Made by a program: the position numbers and the translations under genes
Part shown: positions 9,445 to 18,647 of the stretch, piece by piece
Layout: each line of letters starts with the position of its first letter
Numbering within the stretch: the first letter of the stretch is position 1
The notes under the pieces: model-generated
The model's input: the letters and a program-made list of their open reading frames with translations, nothing else
Told to the model about the DNA's origin: nothing
Database searches by the model: none
Origin: Roseiarcus sp963820775
GTDB lineage: Bacteria > Pseudomonadota > Alphaproteobacteria > Rhizobiales > Beijerinckiaceae
Direction of reading: 5' to 3'
Length of the DNA stretch: 64,000 nucleotides
Assembly (NCBI GenBank): GCA_963820775.1
Contig: CAWGBF010000002.1
Location: forward strand, 306,661 to 370,660

Positions 9445-10089
9445 TTACGCCGCTTGGCCCACCTTTGGCGTAGGCTCGCCGCTGCGATCGGCAGCCGCTT
9501 CACCTGGGATGACCGGGCACTCTCCGCACCCGGCGACGTCCGAGATCCGGTAGACTGAATCTCCAGCGCTGATCCGTTCGCGGATCACGGCATACCCTCG
9601 TTTGCGCAGCCCGGTGAGCGCCGCCCGCGTCGTGTGCGGCAGCCATCCCGTCGCCTGAGTCAAATCGACGATGGTCGTGCCGTCGGCGCGCCGCAGAAGT
9701 TCGATCACCAGCGCCAGCTTGCTGCCGTCTCGCGGGGCGGCGACCCGAGACGGGTGGCCGCCTTCGTCCAGACTGGCGCGATTCTTGGCCTCCGGCTGAG
9801 GCGCCTCTCCGGGCTCGATCGCGTCTGGCGATTCCTTGTCGACGGCGAGGGCTTTCAAACCGGCCGCCGTCAATTTGAGCGCGTAACCTTGTCCAGCGTT
9901 ATCGCGGCGCCAGATCGGCACTCCAGGTTTCGCTCCGATCTCGCGGGCCAAACCAAGCTTCGCGAGTTTGGCGCTAACTTTGCTGAGAGCCGCCCCCCTG
10001 ATCATTGCCGGCGCCGACAAGCAACGGTCCTCGCGTTGTGCCGCGGCGCTCAGCATCACAAGTTGCGCGTCAGTAAGTTTGACACTCAT
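9445..10089 (-). CDS. DUF3489 domain protein, copy 1
   Basis: 214 residues from the ATG at 10089, with AGAAGG upstream. The N-terminal half (MSVKLTDAQLVMLSAAAQRED, KLAKLGLAREI) resembles a small winged-helix module. The C-terminal half has the DUF3489 signature IVDLTQATGWLPHTTRAALTGLRKRGYAVIRER, also a winged-helix type. The joining linker is acidic and proline-rich. It is the first gene of the recombinase module and is intact here, unlike the second copy. A likely role is transcriptional control or recombination directionality of the element, judged from fold and position. Confidence 0.85.
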   Translation of the reverse strand: MSVKLTDAQLVMLSAAAQREDRCLSAPAMIRGAALSKVSAKLAKLGLAREIGAKPGVPIWRRDNAGQGYALKLTAAGLKALAVDKESPDAIEPGEAPQPEAKNRASLDEGGHPSRVAAPRDGSKLALVIELLRRADGTTIVDLTQATGWLPHTTRAALTGLRKRGYAVIRERISAGDSVYRISDVAGCGECPVIPGEAAADRSGEPTPKVGQAA

Positions 10090-10121
10090 GACCAAGCCTT
10101 CTCTCATCCTGGAGGTCCGGA

Positions 10122-10156
10122 CGATCCGGCCCCTCACTAGGACGAGCCCCGGATCG
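10122..10156. promoter_or_regulatory. Palindrome upstream of DUF3489, copy 1
   Basis: CGATCCGG (10122-10129) and CCGGATCG (10149-10156) form a perfect 8-bp inverted repeat with a 19-base spacer, 33 bp upstream of the DUF3489 start. The same palindrome with the same spacing stands before the second DUF3489 copy (36618-36652), although flanking sequence has diverged. That conservation suggests an operator, perhaps for DUF3489 itself, or a recombination accessory site. Confidence 0.45.
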
Positions 10157-10823
10157 GTCGAAACCGAAGGGGCGGTTGGGTCATTCGCGCATTTGCGCCG
10201 CGCCTGACGACGACACCAATGCTTCCTTTCGAACGGAAAGCCAGTCGTTTCTACGGAGAGAGCGCAAACTGTAGTGAATGGCCGGATAAGCTGCTTCGCT
10301 AGGCTCATATCTAAGCAGAATCCGATCACTGCCTAAGAGCGCTGGCCTGCGTTGCGCTTCCAGCCGGATCAAACCCAGCTATCGATCGCGTGTCTGTGCG
10401 CCTTCCGTTCTCGTGAGCAGGTTCCTCATCTGTCCCGACGGGGATATAGCGATCGCGCCGGTGAGCCGCATTCCGGGCACCCAAGGTGCATTTTTGATGT
10501 CCGCTGTGCCCCGGCATGGGACGGACATTGCGGAACTCCCGCTTGAGGTCCGAGATAATGCGTTCACACGTTGTTCTACGGACGGTAGTTCTTCGAGCGA
10601 AGCGACGATCGGTCGAGAAAAGGCCAGCGACCGCACGTACGAGGGACTCTACCAGCGTGTGCCAGCTGAGGGCGATTTCCGAAAATCTGTATCAATGTCT
10701 GGTAGCGTCGGCTTGTTGACGGGAGTTAGAGGAAACGCTCTCGATTGCCCCGAGGGCGTGCGACGGACACAACGCATCTCGCCCGTGGGCATCTCGAGCT
10801 TCACGAGATGTTCGGTGCTTTTA
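10157..10823. other. No supported gene
   Basis: Homology with the second recombinase module fades by about 10260. The open frames in the remainder (for example plus strand 10413-10895) lack ribosome sites and family resemblance. The region lies between two minus-strand units and should contain the promoter of the recombinase module. I see no clear terminator for the CHAT operon that ends at 10824. Confidence 0.4.
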
Positions 10824-13800
10824 CTACCCTACTACATAGAACGGCGCCCAGTAGAAAAGGTGCGCAAACGGCCGCTCATCCGGGGACAAATCTGAAGCGG
10901 CCGCAGAGTAGATGTCACCATGATTTTTCATGAGGGTTGCGTGGGTGCTATCACGCAGCCAGCGTTGTGCTTCGGCGAGCGATTCGGCGGGAGACATGTT
11001 GCGATCAAGTTGATTTTGATAAAAGCGAACCATAAGTAGGGCAGTACTTTCGTCATCGACAGACCAGAGGCTGCTGACCACGGCTCGCGCCCCCGCTTGT
11101 AGCAGCACGTGTGTAATGCCCTCGAATTCGTCCCACGCTCTGGAGAAATCGACCACACCGGTATCACAAGCCGAAAGAGTCACCAGCCTAGTGTGCTCGA
11201 GATGCCACCCACTCAAGATATCCTGGAATGAAACGCCAGAATTGGATAGGCGCAAGACCGGTTCGGGTTCCCAGGACATCCGAAAATTGGGTGACTCCGC
11301 CCAATTACTGCCATGGCAAGCCAGATGCACTATTGCCGCGTGAGCAACACGCTGCGACAACGCGTCGACGGTAACTTGGTCTTCCAGTAAGGGGTCGGTC
11401 TTCAGATCCCGCGCGACAGCTTTGACTTCCGTAACTACCCCTGGGAGGCTCGGTAGGTCGGCGTATTCGCTTACGCCGGCAACCAGCAGATTTGCCATCG
11501 GCGGTCCGTTTGAATCAATGTCCGGCCTGAGGTAAGGCAAGATACCTGCTGATGGGACTATACGTACCCGAAAGTTGTCGATTAGGCGGGTCGCGCCACA
11601 TCCATCTGTTCTCGTCAAACCTGCGGAGTGAACCGGCAAAAATTGCATCCCCCCACTCGGTGATAGAATGATCTCCTTTACGTTGAACTCGGCCAGACGC
11701 GTGCATACCGAAGCAAAGACCGTATCCCAAAGGAACGAGGCAACGCGCTCCAGGATGTCCTTGAACTTCTGGTCCGTGTCTTGGTCTTTTGTGCGCTCGC
11801 TATATGCGGCAAACCAGCCATCCGATTTGTTGAACAAAGTCTCGGCAACCGTATTCGTACTGAAATTCTGGAGTTCCACAACACAAGCCGGCTGCATCGT
11901 GTTAACCCCCGGCAAGACAATATAAGCCACCCCCCCATGGTCAAAGGCGAGTGGCATGACGATAGCCGCGTCGCTGGCAATCTCGGACAGTGTGCTCAAC
12001 GTCGAGGCGTCCTTGTTCGAAGGAGCCCCGCAAGCGACAAGCGCTTTGAATTCTCGTCGTGCGGTAATCAACCGATTCGTGTCTTCGAGGTAGGCCATTC
12101 CGCCATAGGCCCTCGACTTTAGTTCTCTAATTTCCGACCGGAGCCGTTGGGCGTTTACGCGGGTCGTCTCGTCGCACGCGCTCAAATCCATGCGCCATAT
12201 CTGAAGGCAGTCCCTCAGCAGTCGGCATTTGCCGGAATCCAGCGCAATAACCGCCTCGGTGAGGCGGCCTGCTCTGAAATTGCAATAAGACAATGTCCGA
12301 GATAACCCCTCCATCATCGAGATCGCAACATGTCGAGCATTCATGCTGTCGCTGTTGGCGAACCTATGCTCGCCAACGTCGATGGCCCGCTCGAGCGGCT
12401 CGAGCGCCCTCTCATAATCCCGGCAGGCAACATGGACATTCGCCAGTTCGATCAGCGCTTCGAGGCGTTCCTGCGCCAAGTCTGGAGAAGCCTCGGCGCA
12501 GTTTTCAAAATGCCGCGGCGCGCGACGTCGGACCTCCTCCTTGGCGGAGGCAGCACACAGACGCGCGATTTCTAATTCGATTCTGCCCCACAGCGCCGGG
12601 TGACTTACATCCGTCAAATAACGTTGCGCGCTACGCAGAATGTCGATGGGATACTCGCGAAGCCCTTCAACCCGATCGTTTTTCAATGCCTCAGCGAGCC
12701 GAGCGCGGCACAACTGGATTGCGAGCCATTGCTCTGGATACGCCGCTGGCGTGAACGTGTCTTCAGCGACCATCAGCATGTCGACCATGGTAAGCTTGTG
12801 AGCGATTTTGGTATCCGCGGGAATGTGCGCGGTCAGGCATCTCGCAAGGTGTACCTCTGTCAATCTGCGATCCCATACATAGCGGTCGTCCTTGAAGACA
12901 CCGAGGGCACTATAGAAATCACGCTGCGCAACTTGGGAGTCCATTTGTTCCCAGAATGTATTCGCAACTGCTCCAGAATGCAGTTTTAGTTCCTGACGCG
13001 TCAAGCGAGCTACGCCACGGTATAGCTTTCCGATCGCCCAGTAGTATGGTTCCTTACTCTCACTCAGTTCCAGACTGTCTGTATGCACCAGGATTTCGTT
13101 CGCGTTGTCTTCTCGCTCCCCTCCGATCCGGTTACCGAACAGCTCCGCCAACTGCACGCGCGCGATATCTTTGCTTTCCTCTGTTATAATCTCATCGCTG
13201 CTGTAATAGACGTTGAGAAACGCATTCAAATATTGAATTGCTCGATCTTGGCAAATTTGGATGTCGCGACTGGCGCGGGAGGCGTGAAGACACGCGAGCG
13301 CCCTGAAAGCTGGCAGCAACGCCTCGTTGCCCGCTTTTTTGGGCTCGACGCCGCTTTTAATGATCCATGTGTCGATGCCCGGGAAGCCGAGTTCGTTGAT
13401 CGAAGTTTCGAGAGTCGATATCGCGCCTTCGATCGAGCTCTCGAGCTGCGGAATAGGTACTGCCGCGAGCTTTGTGACGATCTCGCGGGTGCGCTGAAGG
13501 AGCACCGGCCCGACACCGGGCGTAGCTTGCTCACGTTTAGACTTGCCGAATAACCCCCATCCTACACGCGATTTGATAACATTAAACTCGCCGTGTTTGG
13601 AGATCGTGTTAATATCCGCAATAATTACCTTTAGATCAAACACCAACCGATCGAGCACGCGTTTCCGCTGGGCATCGGGCTCGGGCCAACCAAGCCAGCG
13701 CGCCTCACGTTCCACAATCTTTATCTGTAGTGCGTCGTCGTCCCAGACTTCCCTGTTGAGCGGCAAAAGAACGTCTTTGAGTAGTGCGGCGGCGCCCGAT

Positions 13801-14366
13801 CGATCGTCACGCGCAATCTCAATGGCAAGGGGACGTCCGATTTCGCTCACCAGATAGCGTATGACCCCCTTCTTGGTCTCGCGGGCGACCTTGACCATGC
13901 GTCGATAGATTTCAACAGCGGTGAGCGTCGCATGAGTATCGGTTGCGTCCCGGAAGGCGTTTGGCGCGACGCCCCCAACCAACGCGCTCACGGAAAACGT
14001 CTCTGCGCGATCCTCTTCAAGAATGCCGACCAATACTGCAACGGCCGTAAGCAACGTCGCCAGTCCGCGCGCGTTCGGCTGCGAGACCTCGTTTAGGAGC
14101 GTTCGCGCCTCAGCAACGTACGGTTTTGCCGCCTCCGGGTCGTACCGCCGTCGCCAGTAGAAGAGTGCCGCATTTATTAACGCCTCGACGTGTAATGGAT
14201 CGGTGTCTCCAAATGCGCTCGCGGCTTGCCGGCAGGCGTCGACAGCCGTCTCCTGAACGTACTCCAAATCATCAAACGATGCGGCCCGCGGATTGAAGAT
14301 GTTAGCCAAAACATGATCGTTCTCTTGTCGGCCATATTCACGAAGTTTGGCGTCCTGCTCCGGCAC
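10824..14366 (-). CDS. Large TPR-like protein with C-terminal CHAT protease domain
   Basis: 1180 residues from a GTG at 14366 with AAAGGG upstream. Residues 1 to about 830 are almost wholly helical with degenerate tetratricopeptide-like repeats (ACLHASRASRDIQICQDRAI; LANVHVACRDYERALEPLERA). The C-terminal 300 residues are a CHAT domain, a caspase relative: catalytic His at about 1018 (HLACHGS) and Cys at about 1067 (TLSACDTG), followed by GARAVVSSLWSVDDESTA. CHAT proteins are cysteine proteases or their inactive relatives, often coupled to TPR sensors in bacterial conflict systems. It is the last gene of a four-frame operon that also encodes a caspase and a lipase-like hydrolase. Confidence 0.88.
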   Translation of the reverse strand: MPEQDAKLREYGRQENDHVLANIFNPRAASFDDLEYVQETAVDACRQAASAFGDTDPLHVEALINAALFYWRRRYDPEAAKPYVAEARTLLNEVSQPNARGLATLLTAVAVLVGILEEDRAETFSVSALVGGVAPNAFRDATDTHATLTAVEIYRRMVKVARETKKGVIRYLVSEIGRPLAIEIARDDRSGAAALLKDVLLPLNREVWDDDALQIKIVEREARWLGWPEPDAQRKRVLDRLVFDLKVIIADINTISKHGEFNVIKSRVGWGLFGKSKREQATPGVGPVLLQRTREIVTKLAAVPIPQLESSIEGAISTLETSINELGFPGIDTWIIKSGVEPKKAGNEALLPAFRALACLHASRASRDIQICQDRAIQYLNAFLNVYYSSDEIITEESKDIARVQLAELFGNRIGGEREDNANEILVHTDSLELSESKEPYYWAIGKLYRGVARLTRQELKLHSGAVANTFWEQMDSQVAQRDFYSALGVFKDDRYVWDRRLTEVHLARCLTAHIPADTKIAHKLTMVDMLMVAEDTFTPAAYPEQWLAIQLCRARLAEALKNDRVEGLREYPIDILRSAQRYLTDVSHPALWGRIELEIARLCAASAKEEVRRRAPRHFENCAEASPDLAQERLEALIELANVHVACRDYERALEPLERAIDVGEHRFANSDSMNARHVAISMMEGLSRTLSYCNFRAGRLTEAVIALDSGKCRLLRDCLQIWRMDLSACDETTRVNAQRLRSEIRELKSRAYGGMAYLEDTNRLITARREFKALVACGAPSNKDASTLSTLSEIASDAAIVMPLAFDHGGVAYIVLPGVNTMQPACVVELQNFSTNTVAETLFNKSDGWFAAYSERTKDQDTDQKFKDILERVASFLWDTVFASVCTRLAEFNVKEIILSPSGGMQFLPVHSAGLTRTDGCGATRLIDNFRVRIVPSAGILPYLRPDIDSNGPPMANLLVAGVSEYADLPSLPGVVTEVKAVARDLKTDPLLEDQVTVDALSQRVAHAAIVHLACHGSNWAESPNFRMSWEPEPVLRLSNSGVSFQDILSGWHLEHTRLVTLSACDTGVVDFSRAWDEFEGITHVLLQAGARAVVSSLWSVDDESTALLMVRFYQNQLDRNMSPAESLAEAQRWLRDSTHATLMKNHGDIYSAAASDLSPDERPFAHLFYWAPFYVVG

Positions 14367-14406
14367 TGGTGCGTCCCTTTTGACTCAGCTTTGGTGATCT
14401 GGTTGC

Positions 14407-15285
14407 TCAGGTGTTGCACGCTGCGAGGATTGCGTCACCGACGCGCCCGTCGCCGATGTAACCCTTGAGGGAATGTGGATCGTCCTTGATATTGTGGATG
14501 TCGAGCAAGTTTTGGATCCCCGCGGTGAAATTGGTTGCGTCGAGACCGCGCCCAAGCGCGATGAGATCGTCTGGATCCACGGCGTTCACCCAGCGGTCGA
14601 CGCCGGAAGGGATTGCAAAAGCTGGTCCGAGAGCGGCCTGCACAGCCAGCAGCGGCAAGGGTGAGCCCAACGTTACATAGAGTGGAACCCGGACAGGGCG
14701 TCCTTCAAGCGCGAATTGACGCAGCAACTTGAAGGTGACTACTGTGCCAAGCGAATGCGCCACCACGACGGCTGGTGCGGCGTCGAGGACTGGGCGCATG
14801 ATTGCGTCCACGACATTGTCGACGCCCGGCCGCTTTAGATAGGCGTAAGCCTGGTTCAACAGGCTCATGCAGACTTCGCCGTGCAGCGGCGACAGCCGTT
14901 CAATAACACGTAAAATCGCGTTGAGCCGCCGGTCCATGGGGAACCCTTGTGTGACTACGGCGGTGCCAGATTCCTGCGCCAGGGCGCGCTCCTCCGCCGC
15001 GATCGCCCTGGACCCGGCGCCGGCCGCCTGAGCCTGTTCGGAGAGGGCGGCCGCAATAAAGGTCGTTTTGTCGCTATCGGCGCTCGTCCCTTGCGCCACG
15101 ACGCCCGCGAACCGGGGTCCTGAGGATTGCGCCAGCGTGTCCCCGTAAAACGGCGCCCGGACGTCGAGCGCCCGTGTCGCTCCGGGCTTGCCAAGTCCCT
15201 CGTCGAGAGCGTCCAACCACTCCTTCTTGATTAAGTCCTCGCTCTTGCCTTCCTGATTGATGCCATGGACGAGAACCAGCCGCAT
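14407..15285 (-). CDS. Alpha/beta hydrolase, lipase/esterase-like
   Basis: 292 residues. It opens MRLVLVHGIN, the first strand and oxyanion-hole HG of the fold. The nucleophile elbow is AHSLG with Ser at about 178. The acid is likely Asp 238-240 (NAVDPDDLIA) and the base His 271 (DDPHSLKGY). There is no signal peptide or membrane segment, so it acts in the cytosol, possibly on lipids at the inner face. Its ATG directly follows the stop of the upstream frame (no gap) and the CHAT gene begins 40 bp downstream. In this context it is the candidate effector, activated or controlled by the two caspase-like proteases (inference). Confidence 0.85.
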   Translation of the reverse strand: MRLVLVHGINQEGKSEDLIKKEWLDALDEGLGKPGATRALDVRAPFYGDTLAQSSGPRFAGVVAQGTSADSDKTTFIAAALSEQAQAAGAGSRAIAAEERALAQESGTAVVTQGFPMDRRLNAILRVIERLSPLHGEVCMSLLNQAYAYLKRPGVDNVVDAIMRPVLDAAPAVVVAHSLGTVVTFKLLRQFALEGRPVRVPLYVTLGSPLPLLAVQAALGPAFAIPSGVDRWVNAVDPDDLIALGRGLDATNFTAGIQNLLDIHNIKDDPHSLKGYIGDGRVGDAILAACNT

Positions 15286-16071
15286 CTAGGCCTCCTCAAT
15301 TATCGCCTTGAGCCGCCGACCGCCTAGGGCAGTCAAAGTGGTGAAGGGGCTCGACAGAAGCTCGGCTCGCAGCTCCGCAACACCTTCGAGAACCAGGGCC
15401 GAGGGGTCTTCGTCTTCCAGCAGAAACCAACCTTGCCGTAGCCAAGGAAAGACGCCTGCGACGGGCGCGCGCAATCGCGGAGTGGCCGCGAACGTCCATC
15501 TTCGGCGTTCCTCCTCCGGCGATCGCGACGTCCTCTCATGGGTCTCGGGAATGTCGACCTCTATGAGCCCCGCACGGGCCTTGCTGGCCGCGATCCGCCC
15601 GAGAAGGGCGACGTCATAAGGCACCGCAACGCCGGCCATCGCCAGGTAGAAGGCGATTCGGCGCACGCTCTCAACGTCGCCGAGCGAATCATAGATATAG
15701 GCGGCGATAACGCCGCGCACGGGATCCTGCGCTTTCTCATCACGCAGCCGAGCCGCGAGATCATAACCCGCCTCCGAGGACAGGACGCCCGCGCGCAGTT
15801 GCGCAACTGCGACTTCCGTTTCTCGAGACTCGTTTGGAGAGGCGGCTATTGGCCGGTAGATGACGCTCACGACCAGCTCTTCTTGGATCGTGAAGGTCAC
15901 AATGTGGTACGGCAGTGCCGCCGCGCCGCCCCAGTTGCCGTTCTCGAACTCAATCAGCAGCGGTGCCGGCGCGTCCAGACGGCTCGATCTAATCGAACTC
16001 GACGCGCCACCAGGAGGGGACTTGGTCGGGCATCGCCACCGCAAAGCGGCCCATGACCGCTTGCGCCGCAT
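15286..16071 (-). CDS. C-terminal domain of caspase-type protein, separate frame
   Basis: This frame runs from 16071, but its first 25-30 codons overlap the caspase gene and look like non-coding sequence. The convincing part starts near 15985 (DAPAPLLIEFENGNWG). It resembles the C-terminal extension that usually follows the protease domain in bacterial caspase-family proteins (ELENG- or EFENG-type strand, then an AAYIYDSLG helix and a late FPWLRQGWFLL motif). No in-frame ATG or GTG lies at the boundary. The simplest reading is one gene of about 650 codons with a frameshift between 15985 and 16010. A true split with 83 bp overlap is the alternative. It ends right at the hydrolase start. Confidence 0.6.
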   Translation of the reverse strand: MRRKRSWAALRWRCPTKSPPGGASSSIRSSRLDAPAPLLIEFENGNWGGAAALPYHIVTFTIQEELVVSVIYRPIAASPNESRETEVAVAQLRAGVLSSEAGYDLAARLRDEKAQDPVRGVIAAYIYDSLGDVESVRRIAFYLAMAGVAVPYDVALLGRIAASKARAGLIEVDIPETHERTSRSPEEERRRWTFAATPRLRAPVAGVFPWLRQGWFLLEDEDPSALVLEGVAELRAELLSSPFTTLTALGGRRLKAIIEEA

Positions 16072-17194
16072 CCGAGCCCGCGATGTTGAAGCCGGACCCG
16101 GTTTCGAAATGCGTCGGACGGAGGCCTTCGTCGGTGTAGCTTTCTAGATAGCGCCGGACCTCGTTTTTCTGCTGTTGGCGTTTTAGCGCAAGGTTCTCAG
16201 CATCGCGCTCGAAAACCGGCTTCGAGAGCGCCATGGGTCCTTCGCGAAAGGGCGGCGGGGGAGCGAGCCCGTGAGAGTGAGGCGAGGGCACGCCGCCTCT
16301 GCTTCGGCGCGTCGGTCGTGCCAGCGATTCCTCGGATTTGGTCGACCAGCCTCGCCGGATTGCGGAGCCGCTCTCGGCGGCGCTCATGGCACCGACGGAG
16401 CCCGCCGCGGGCCAAGGCAAAAGAGCGGGGGGCGTTGCGGGGCGGTTTGCGAGGTAAATGTTGTTCGGCGGCTGCAGGCCTGTTGTAATGTGCGGCTGTA
16501 GCGCGACTTGATACTGAGCTGCGCAAAGTGGGACTTCCCGCTTCAGGAATTTGTCCAGGCTGAAGTTGCTGATATGGAGCCGATCGGGCTCCTCGAAGGC
16601 GGACTCGTGCGCTCCGGACAAGGCTTCGTTCAGCAGGCCGCTGAAAATGCAGCGGTCCTCCTCGGGCTTGCTGCCCCTAACCATGTAGGCGGCATGAAAG
16701 GGAGACGAGGCGCGCAGCATGTCGATGAGAGGCGGTGATGCGTCGAACGGGCCTCTGTCCAACACGGGATCGGAGACGAGATCCGCGCTGTCCTCGCCTG
16801 CGGCGGGCGAGCGGCACGCGTCAGAGACGATCGTCAGCTGCTCGATGCCATACCGCTCGAGCCGGCGGCTCAGCCCTTGAACTGCGACCGCCCTCTGTGT
16901 GGTGAACCATTGCGACAAGAGCCAGAGATCCTCGGCGGCAGCGCGGGACAGGCCATGCCCAGCGAAGTAAATTAGCAGTCTTGAGATCTTTGGCGCACCT
17001 GAGAAGAGTCGCTCGAAGGCGGCCTTGACAGCGTCGAAGCTGACCGCCTTCTCTTCGTCTGTGAGGATCTCCGTCGGAATGCCAAGGCTTGCCGCCCAGG
17101 CGCCGAACACCTTGGCACCGTTCTCAGCGCCTTGGAGGTATTCCAGCGGAGGCGCGTCAGAGACCCCAATGGCGAGGCAGCGCATATTTTCCAT
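15989..17194 (-). CDS. Caspase-family (C14) peptidase
   Basis: 401 residues. Residues about 4-240 are the p20/p10-like caspase fold: first strand MRCLAIGVSDAP, catalytic His 80 in LLIYFAGHG and catalytic Cys 127 in IVSDACRSP. Residues about 260-345 are a proline/serine-rich linker. The tail VMGRFAVAMPDQVPSWWRVEFD leads into the domain encoded in the next frame. Bacterial caspases of this type are proteases used in programmed death and antiphage systems. The gene heads a minus-strand operon with the hydrolase and CHAT genes. It is separated from cas1 by 262 bp that should hold the operon promoter; the start lacks a strong ribosome site. Confidence 0.85.
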   Translation of the reverse strand: MENMRCLAIGVSDAPPLEYLQGAENGAKVFGAWAASLGIPTEILTDEEKAVSFDAVKAAFERLFSGAPKISRLLIYFAGHGLSRAAAEDLWLLSQWFTTQRAVAVQGLSRRLERYGIEQLTIVSDACRSPAAGEDSADLVSDPVLDRGPFDASPPLIDMLRASSPFHAAYMVRGSKPEEDRCIFSGLLNEALSGAHESAFEEPDRLHISNFSLDKFLKREVPLCAAQYQVALQPHITTGLQPPNNIYLANRPATPPALLPWPAAGSVGAMSAAESGSAIRRGWSTKSEESLARPTRRSRGGVPSPHSHGLAPPPPFREGPMALSKPVFERDAENLALKRQQQKNEVRRYLESYTDEGLRPTHFETGSGFNIAGSDAAQAVMGRFAVAMPDQVPSWWRVEFD

Positions 17195-17456
17195 AGAACC
17201 CGCAGCAGTCCGGACTTATAAATTCGGTACTATCTTGAGCTTATCGAGTTGCGCAATCTGTGAAACCCAGCACGCCAACGTCAAGGCAGACCTGCTCCAT
17301 CGTGAAAAATCACGGTGCCTCGAGCGACAAGTGCTCCTCGACCGCATAAACCTAGGGGGACCGACGCTGCTCGTGCATCGGAACGCCTGCGCGCAAAGCG
17401 GCTACGATAGCGGTTGTAGTTGGGTCCATGAACAGCTTCCCTGTATTTGTCCTGCT

Positions 17457-18647
17457 TCATTTTTTTATCCAGAACATATTTGACGTCTTGTCTGTGACGC
17501 CGATCACACTCCCCCTAAGCCTGCGCGACCAGACCCCTAAGCGTCGCGCCATTTCCGGATTGAGCCGGCAAACACCGTCGGTACGAATGACAAAATCGGC
17601 TGGATCGAAGACGTGGCCCTTGACGAAATCCAGCACGGCGCGATCGACCTTCGGCCGTTCGGGCTCCATTAAATCGAAAATGAATTTCGACGATCCGTCG
17701 TTGCCTTCGTGCATAATTCCGATGGTCGGGTCATAGCCATCGGAAATGGCTTTAATCCGAATTTCGCTTTCGAGCGCGGCATAGGCATAATTCAATATTG
17801 CATTTACCGGGTGAGCTGCATTGCGGTTGCCGGCCAAATGATAAGGCGACGAGCGCACTCCTATGGAATGCCAATTGTCGGGAATTGGCCTGCGGCTTAT
17901 GCCGCGCCATTTAATTGGCATGCCGACCCAGCTACGAAAATAAGAGGCGGCGCAATTGGCCTCCAAGGCGCGCAATTCGGAAATGTTTTCGGGCGGATTT
18001 TCTTCGAGGCGGGACAATGCGGCATAGGCCGATCTCATCGCCCGCTCCCATTTGTCGGAGCGAGGAATTGATTTTTCGAGCGTGATAATTGTCGCCTCGA
18101 TTTTCCGCGTAATTATCGAGCGGCAAAATTCATTTCTCTGCTCAGGATTTTCGCGGGTTTCCAATTGCCAGCGCACCCGAAAAGGATTGGCCGAATATCC
18201 CGATGCGCCGGCGACGCAGACAATGTCGCCTTTCCAGTCAATTCGAATAAGGCTGACCTTTTGTTCGGCGAGCCACGATAAAACATCAAAGGAAATGCTG
18301 CCGCTGCCGTCCAATAGGATAATGCGCTCCGGCAGTGCGACGTCGCCGCGGAAATATCGGATGATCTCGCGCTTCTGCGGGTAGTGCGTAAATCCATTTT
18401 GGATGGTCAGCGCGCCATTTTCGACGCGCAGCGAGACGCCGTGTCCCGCCAGAATTAATGCCGGCTGCGGCTTGGCTCGCTTGGTCCGTCGCGCCGACGC
18501 CTTGGCCACTCGGCTCTGCCACATGCCGGAGCGGGTCGCCCAGGCAATATCGTCTTCCTCCAATTCCATGTCGGCTGGCGTCGGCTCGGCGTATTGCAGA
18601 GGCGGCTGCAGCTTGATGACCTTTGCCGACCTCTTAGCTTTCATCAT
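17457..18647 (-). CDS. cas1: Solo CRISPR integrase-type Cas1
   Basis: About 396 residues from the ATG at 18647 (ATGATG), chosen because it overlaps the end of a small upstream gene. The N-terminal 60 residues are a basic extension. The beta-domain begins near ALILAGHGVSLRV, and the LLDGSGSISFDVLSWLAEQ block is typical of Cas1. The metal-binding triad is present: Glu about 229 (RALEANCAASYF), His about 313 (GIMHEGND) and Asp/Glu about 325-328 (FIFDLMEPERP). No cas2, effector genes or CRISPR repeats occur in the window. This is a stand-alone Cas1, a type found scattered in alphaproteobacteria with unknown task. Active-site integrity argues it still cuts or joins DNA. Confidence 0.88.
   Translation of the reverse strand: MMKAKRSAKVIKLQPPLQYAEPTPADMELEEDDIAWATRSGMWQSRVAKASARRTKRAKPQPALILAGHGVSLRVENGALTIQNGFTHYPQKREIIRYFRGDVALPERIILLDGSGSISFDVLSWLAEQKVSLIRIDWKGDIVCVAGASGYSANPFRVRWQLETRENPEQRNEFCRSIITRKIEATIITLEKSIPRSDKWERAMRSAYAALSRLEENPPENISELRALEANCAASYFRSWVGMPIKWRGISRRPIPDNWHSIGVRSSPYHLAGNRNAAHPVNAILNYAYAALESEIRIKAISDGYDPTIGIMHEGNDGSSKFIFDLMEPERPKVDRAVLDFVKGHVFDPADFVIRTDGVCRLNPEMARRLGVWSRRLRGSVIGVTDKTSNMFWIKK

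Noticed and set aside
10413..10895. Plus-strand 160-residue frame before the CHAT gene
   Set aside because: No ribosome site, low-complexity composition, and its end is antisense to the CHAT C-terminus.
10824..17194. Reading the caspase-CHAT operon as a type III-E CRISPR (Craspase) locus because cas1 is adjacent
   Set aside because: No gRAMP/Cas7-11-like gene, no Csx30 or sigma-factor partner and no repeats; the CHAT protein is much larger and its neighbours differ.
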